Positions 63,366-64,000 of a DNA stretch of 64,000 nucleotides are shown piece after piece. The notes beneath the pieces were generated by a model, which saw only the letters and a list, made by a program, of their open reading frames with translations, searched no databases and had not been told where the DNA came from. Position 1 is the stretch's first letter; every line of letters starts with the position of its first letter. Source of the DNA: Actinopolyspora erythraea. Its GTDB lineage: Bacteria; Actinomycetota; Actinomycetes; Mycobacteriales; Pseudonocardiaceae. The stretch lies in assembly GCF_002263515.1 (NCBI RefSeq), contig NZ_CP022752.1:992001-1056000 (forward strand), given 5' to 3'. The translations under genes were made by a program, and so were the position numbers.

Positions 63366-64000
63366 TCAGACATGATTGCGGATGACCTCGTTGACGGCAC
63401 GCTGGAAGCCGTTGACCAGCACCTGGATCGTCAGTGGGCGCAACTGGTCCGCCGCCGTCCTGACCCTTTCCCGCTCGGACTCCGGGCGCCCCCGCTCCAC
63501 GTAGGGACGCAGCACGTTGGCCGCGAACAGTTCGCGGAGCTCGCCGGCCATCTGCGAGGTGTGCTGCTCCACGATGTGCTTGGCCTGCAACAGCATTTCC
63601 GAGGGCAGCTGGAGCTCGGTGATCTGCAAGCCGACGTTGAGCATCGACGCGCTGGTCAGCCGCAGCCGTTCTTGCCCGCTGTCGTCGGTGATCCGTTCCA
63701 GGATGCCCAACGTCAGCAGCTGCTCGGTCTCCTCGTCGGAGAGCGCGCGTCCGGCCCGGCGGTCCAGCTCCGCCCGGTCGATCTCCTCGGCCTGGTCGCT
63801 CGTCCAGGGGGCCAGCAGCGCGCGTTGCAGTGCCAGCTCCTCGGGGGAAGCGTCCTCGGGGATCCGCTCCAGGTGTCCCTCGATGGCGGTCAGCGTGAAC
63901 CCGAGGTTCTGCAGTTCCCTGATCAGGTCCAGCCGCGCCAAATGGTCCGCCCCGTACAGCCCGACGCGACCGCGCAGTCGGGGTGGTGGCAGCAGGCCGC
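63366..64000 (-). CDS. MerR-family transcriptional regulator (5' partial)
   Basis: The open frame runs off the right edge. The visible N-terminal part reads GLLPPPRLRGRVGLYGADHL, then ARLDLIRELQNLGFTL: the second half of a MerR winged helix. The C-terminal ~150 residues are helical (LPSEMLLQAKHIVEQHTSQM; LRPLTIQVLVNGFQRAVNEV) and may bind an effector. The start and first helix lie outside the window. No neighbour suggests its target. Confidence 0.85.
   Translation of the reverse strand, partial: GLLPPPRLRGRVGLYGADHLARLDLIRELQNLGFTLTAIEGHLERIPEDASPEELALQRALLAPWTSDQAEEIDRAELDRRAGRALSDEETEQLLTLGILERITDDSGQERLRLTSASMLNVGLQITELQLPSEMLLQAKHIVEQHTSQMAGELRELFAANVLRPYVERGRPESERERVRTAADQLRPLTIQVLVNGFQRAVNEVIRNHV

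Noticed and set aside
1..64000. CRISPR array, tRNA, rRNA, insertion sequence or phage genes
   Set aside because: Looked for regular spaced repeats, tRNA cloverleaf ends, transposase motifs and integrase motifs; none recognised by eye.

Overview
This is a high-G+C actinobacterial chromosome segment. Long overlapping shadow ORFs occur on both strands, GTG and TTG starts are common, and translationally coupled ATGA overlaps are frequent. A fused KGD-type 2-oxoglutarate enzyme, an SSI-type protease inhibitor, XRE/DUF397 pairs, DUF3558 lipoproteins and a PE/PPE/EspG type VII secretion locus together point to Pseudonocardiales or Actinopolyspora-like relatives. The genus is my inference.

Layout. 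1-3235: an OpuC-type osmoprotectant ABC importer, cut by the left edge. 3236-4746: three tandem paralogous small membrane proteins, two of them behind a duplicated leader. 4829-5005: a remnant of a FAD monooxygenase C-terminus. 5037-13237: an IclR regulator divergent from a complete histidine-utilisation run (hutH, hutU, an M20 amidohydrolase, hutF, hutI). 13467-15521: an Asp23 protein and an aldehyde dehydrogenase. 15830-18963: a threonine catabolic operon (tdh-kbl-LysR). 19253-20431: DUF6104 and a VapBC module. 20780-24580: kgd/sucA. 25032-29724: a membrane protein and a giant fused ABC exporter. 30352-32371: small proteins and a PAP2 phosphatase.

32827-40952 is the most unusual part. Transcribed right to left, it runs XRE regulator, DUF397, then two tandem cassettes of [PE-like YxxxD protein, DUF3558 lipoprotein, PPE-like N-terminus], ending in a full PPE-like protein and EspG. 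The two cassettes have almost identical GC-rich outer arms (271 bp with two mismatches; 233 bp with none seen) but AT-rich, strongly diverged interiors. The copy junction fuses a PPE N-terminus to the tail of a second DUF397 gene.

41097-55360: accessory genes, including two GNATs, an aminoglycoside adenylyltransferase-like gene, two alpha/beta hydrolases, a membrane helix-hairpin-helix protein, an acyl-CoA carboxylase beta subunit, DUF5988, a beheaded TetR gene, a MerR/Hsp20 pair and an ABC-2 exporter. 55663-64000: alanine dehydrogenase with an upstream palindrome and a PucR regulator, a tandem glycine riboswitch in front of gcvH and sdaA, a secreted subtilisin inhibitor, and a MerR gene cut by the right edge.

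Metabolically the window is rich in amino-acid catabolism: histidine to glutamate, threonine to glycine, glycine cleavage, serine to pyruvate, alanine to pyruvate, and 2-oxoglutarate oxidation. Dispersed hairpin repeats lie between genes at 20.6, 29.8 and 62.2 kb, with a second, covarying palindrome at 15.8 and 62.5 kb. I saw no tRNA, rRNA, CRISPR array or insertion sequence.
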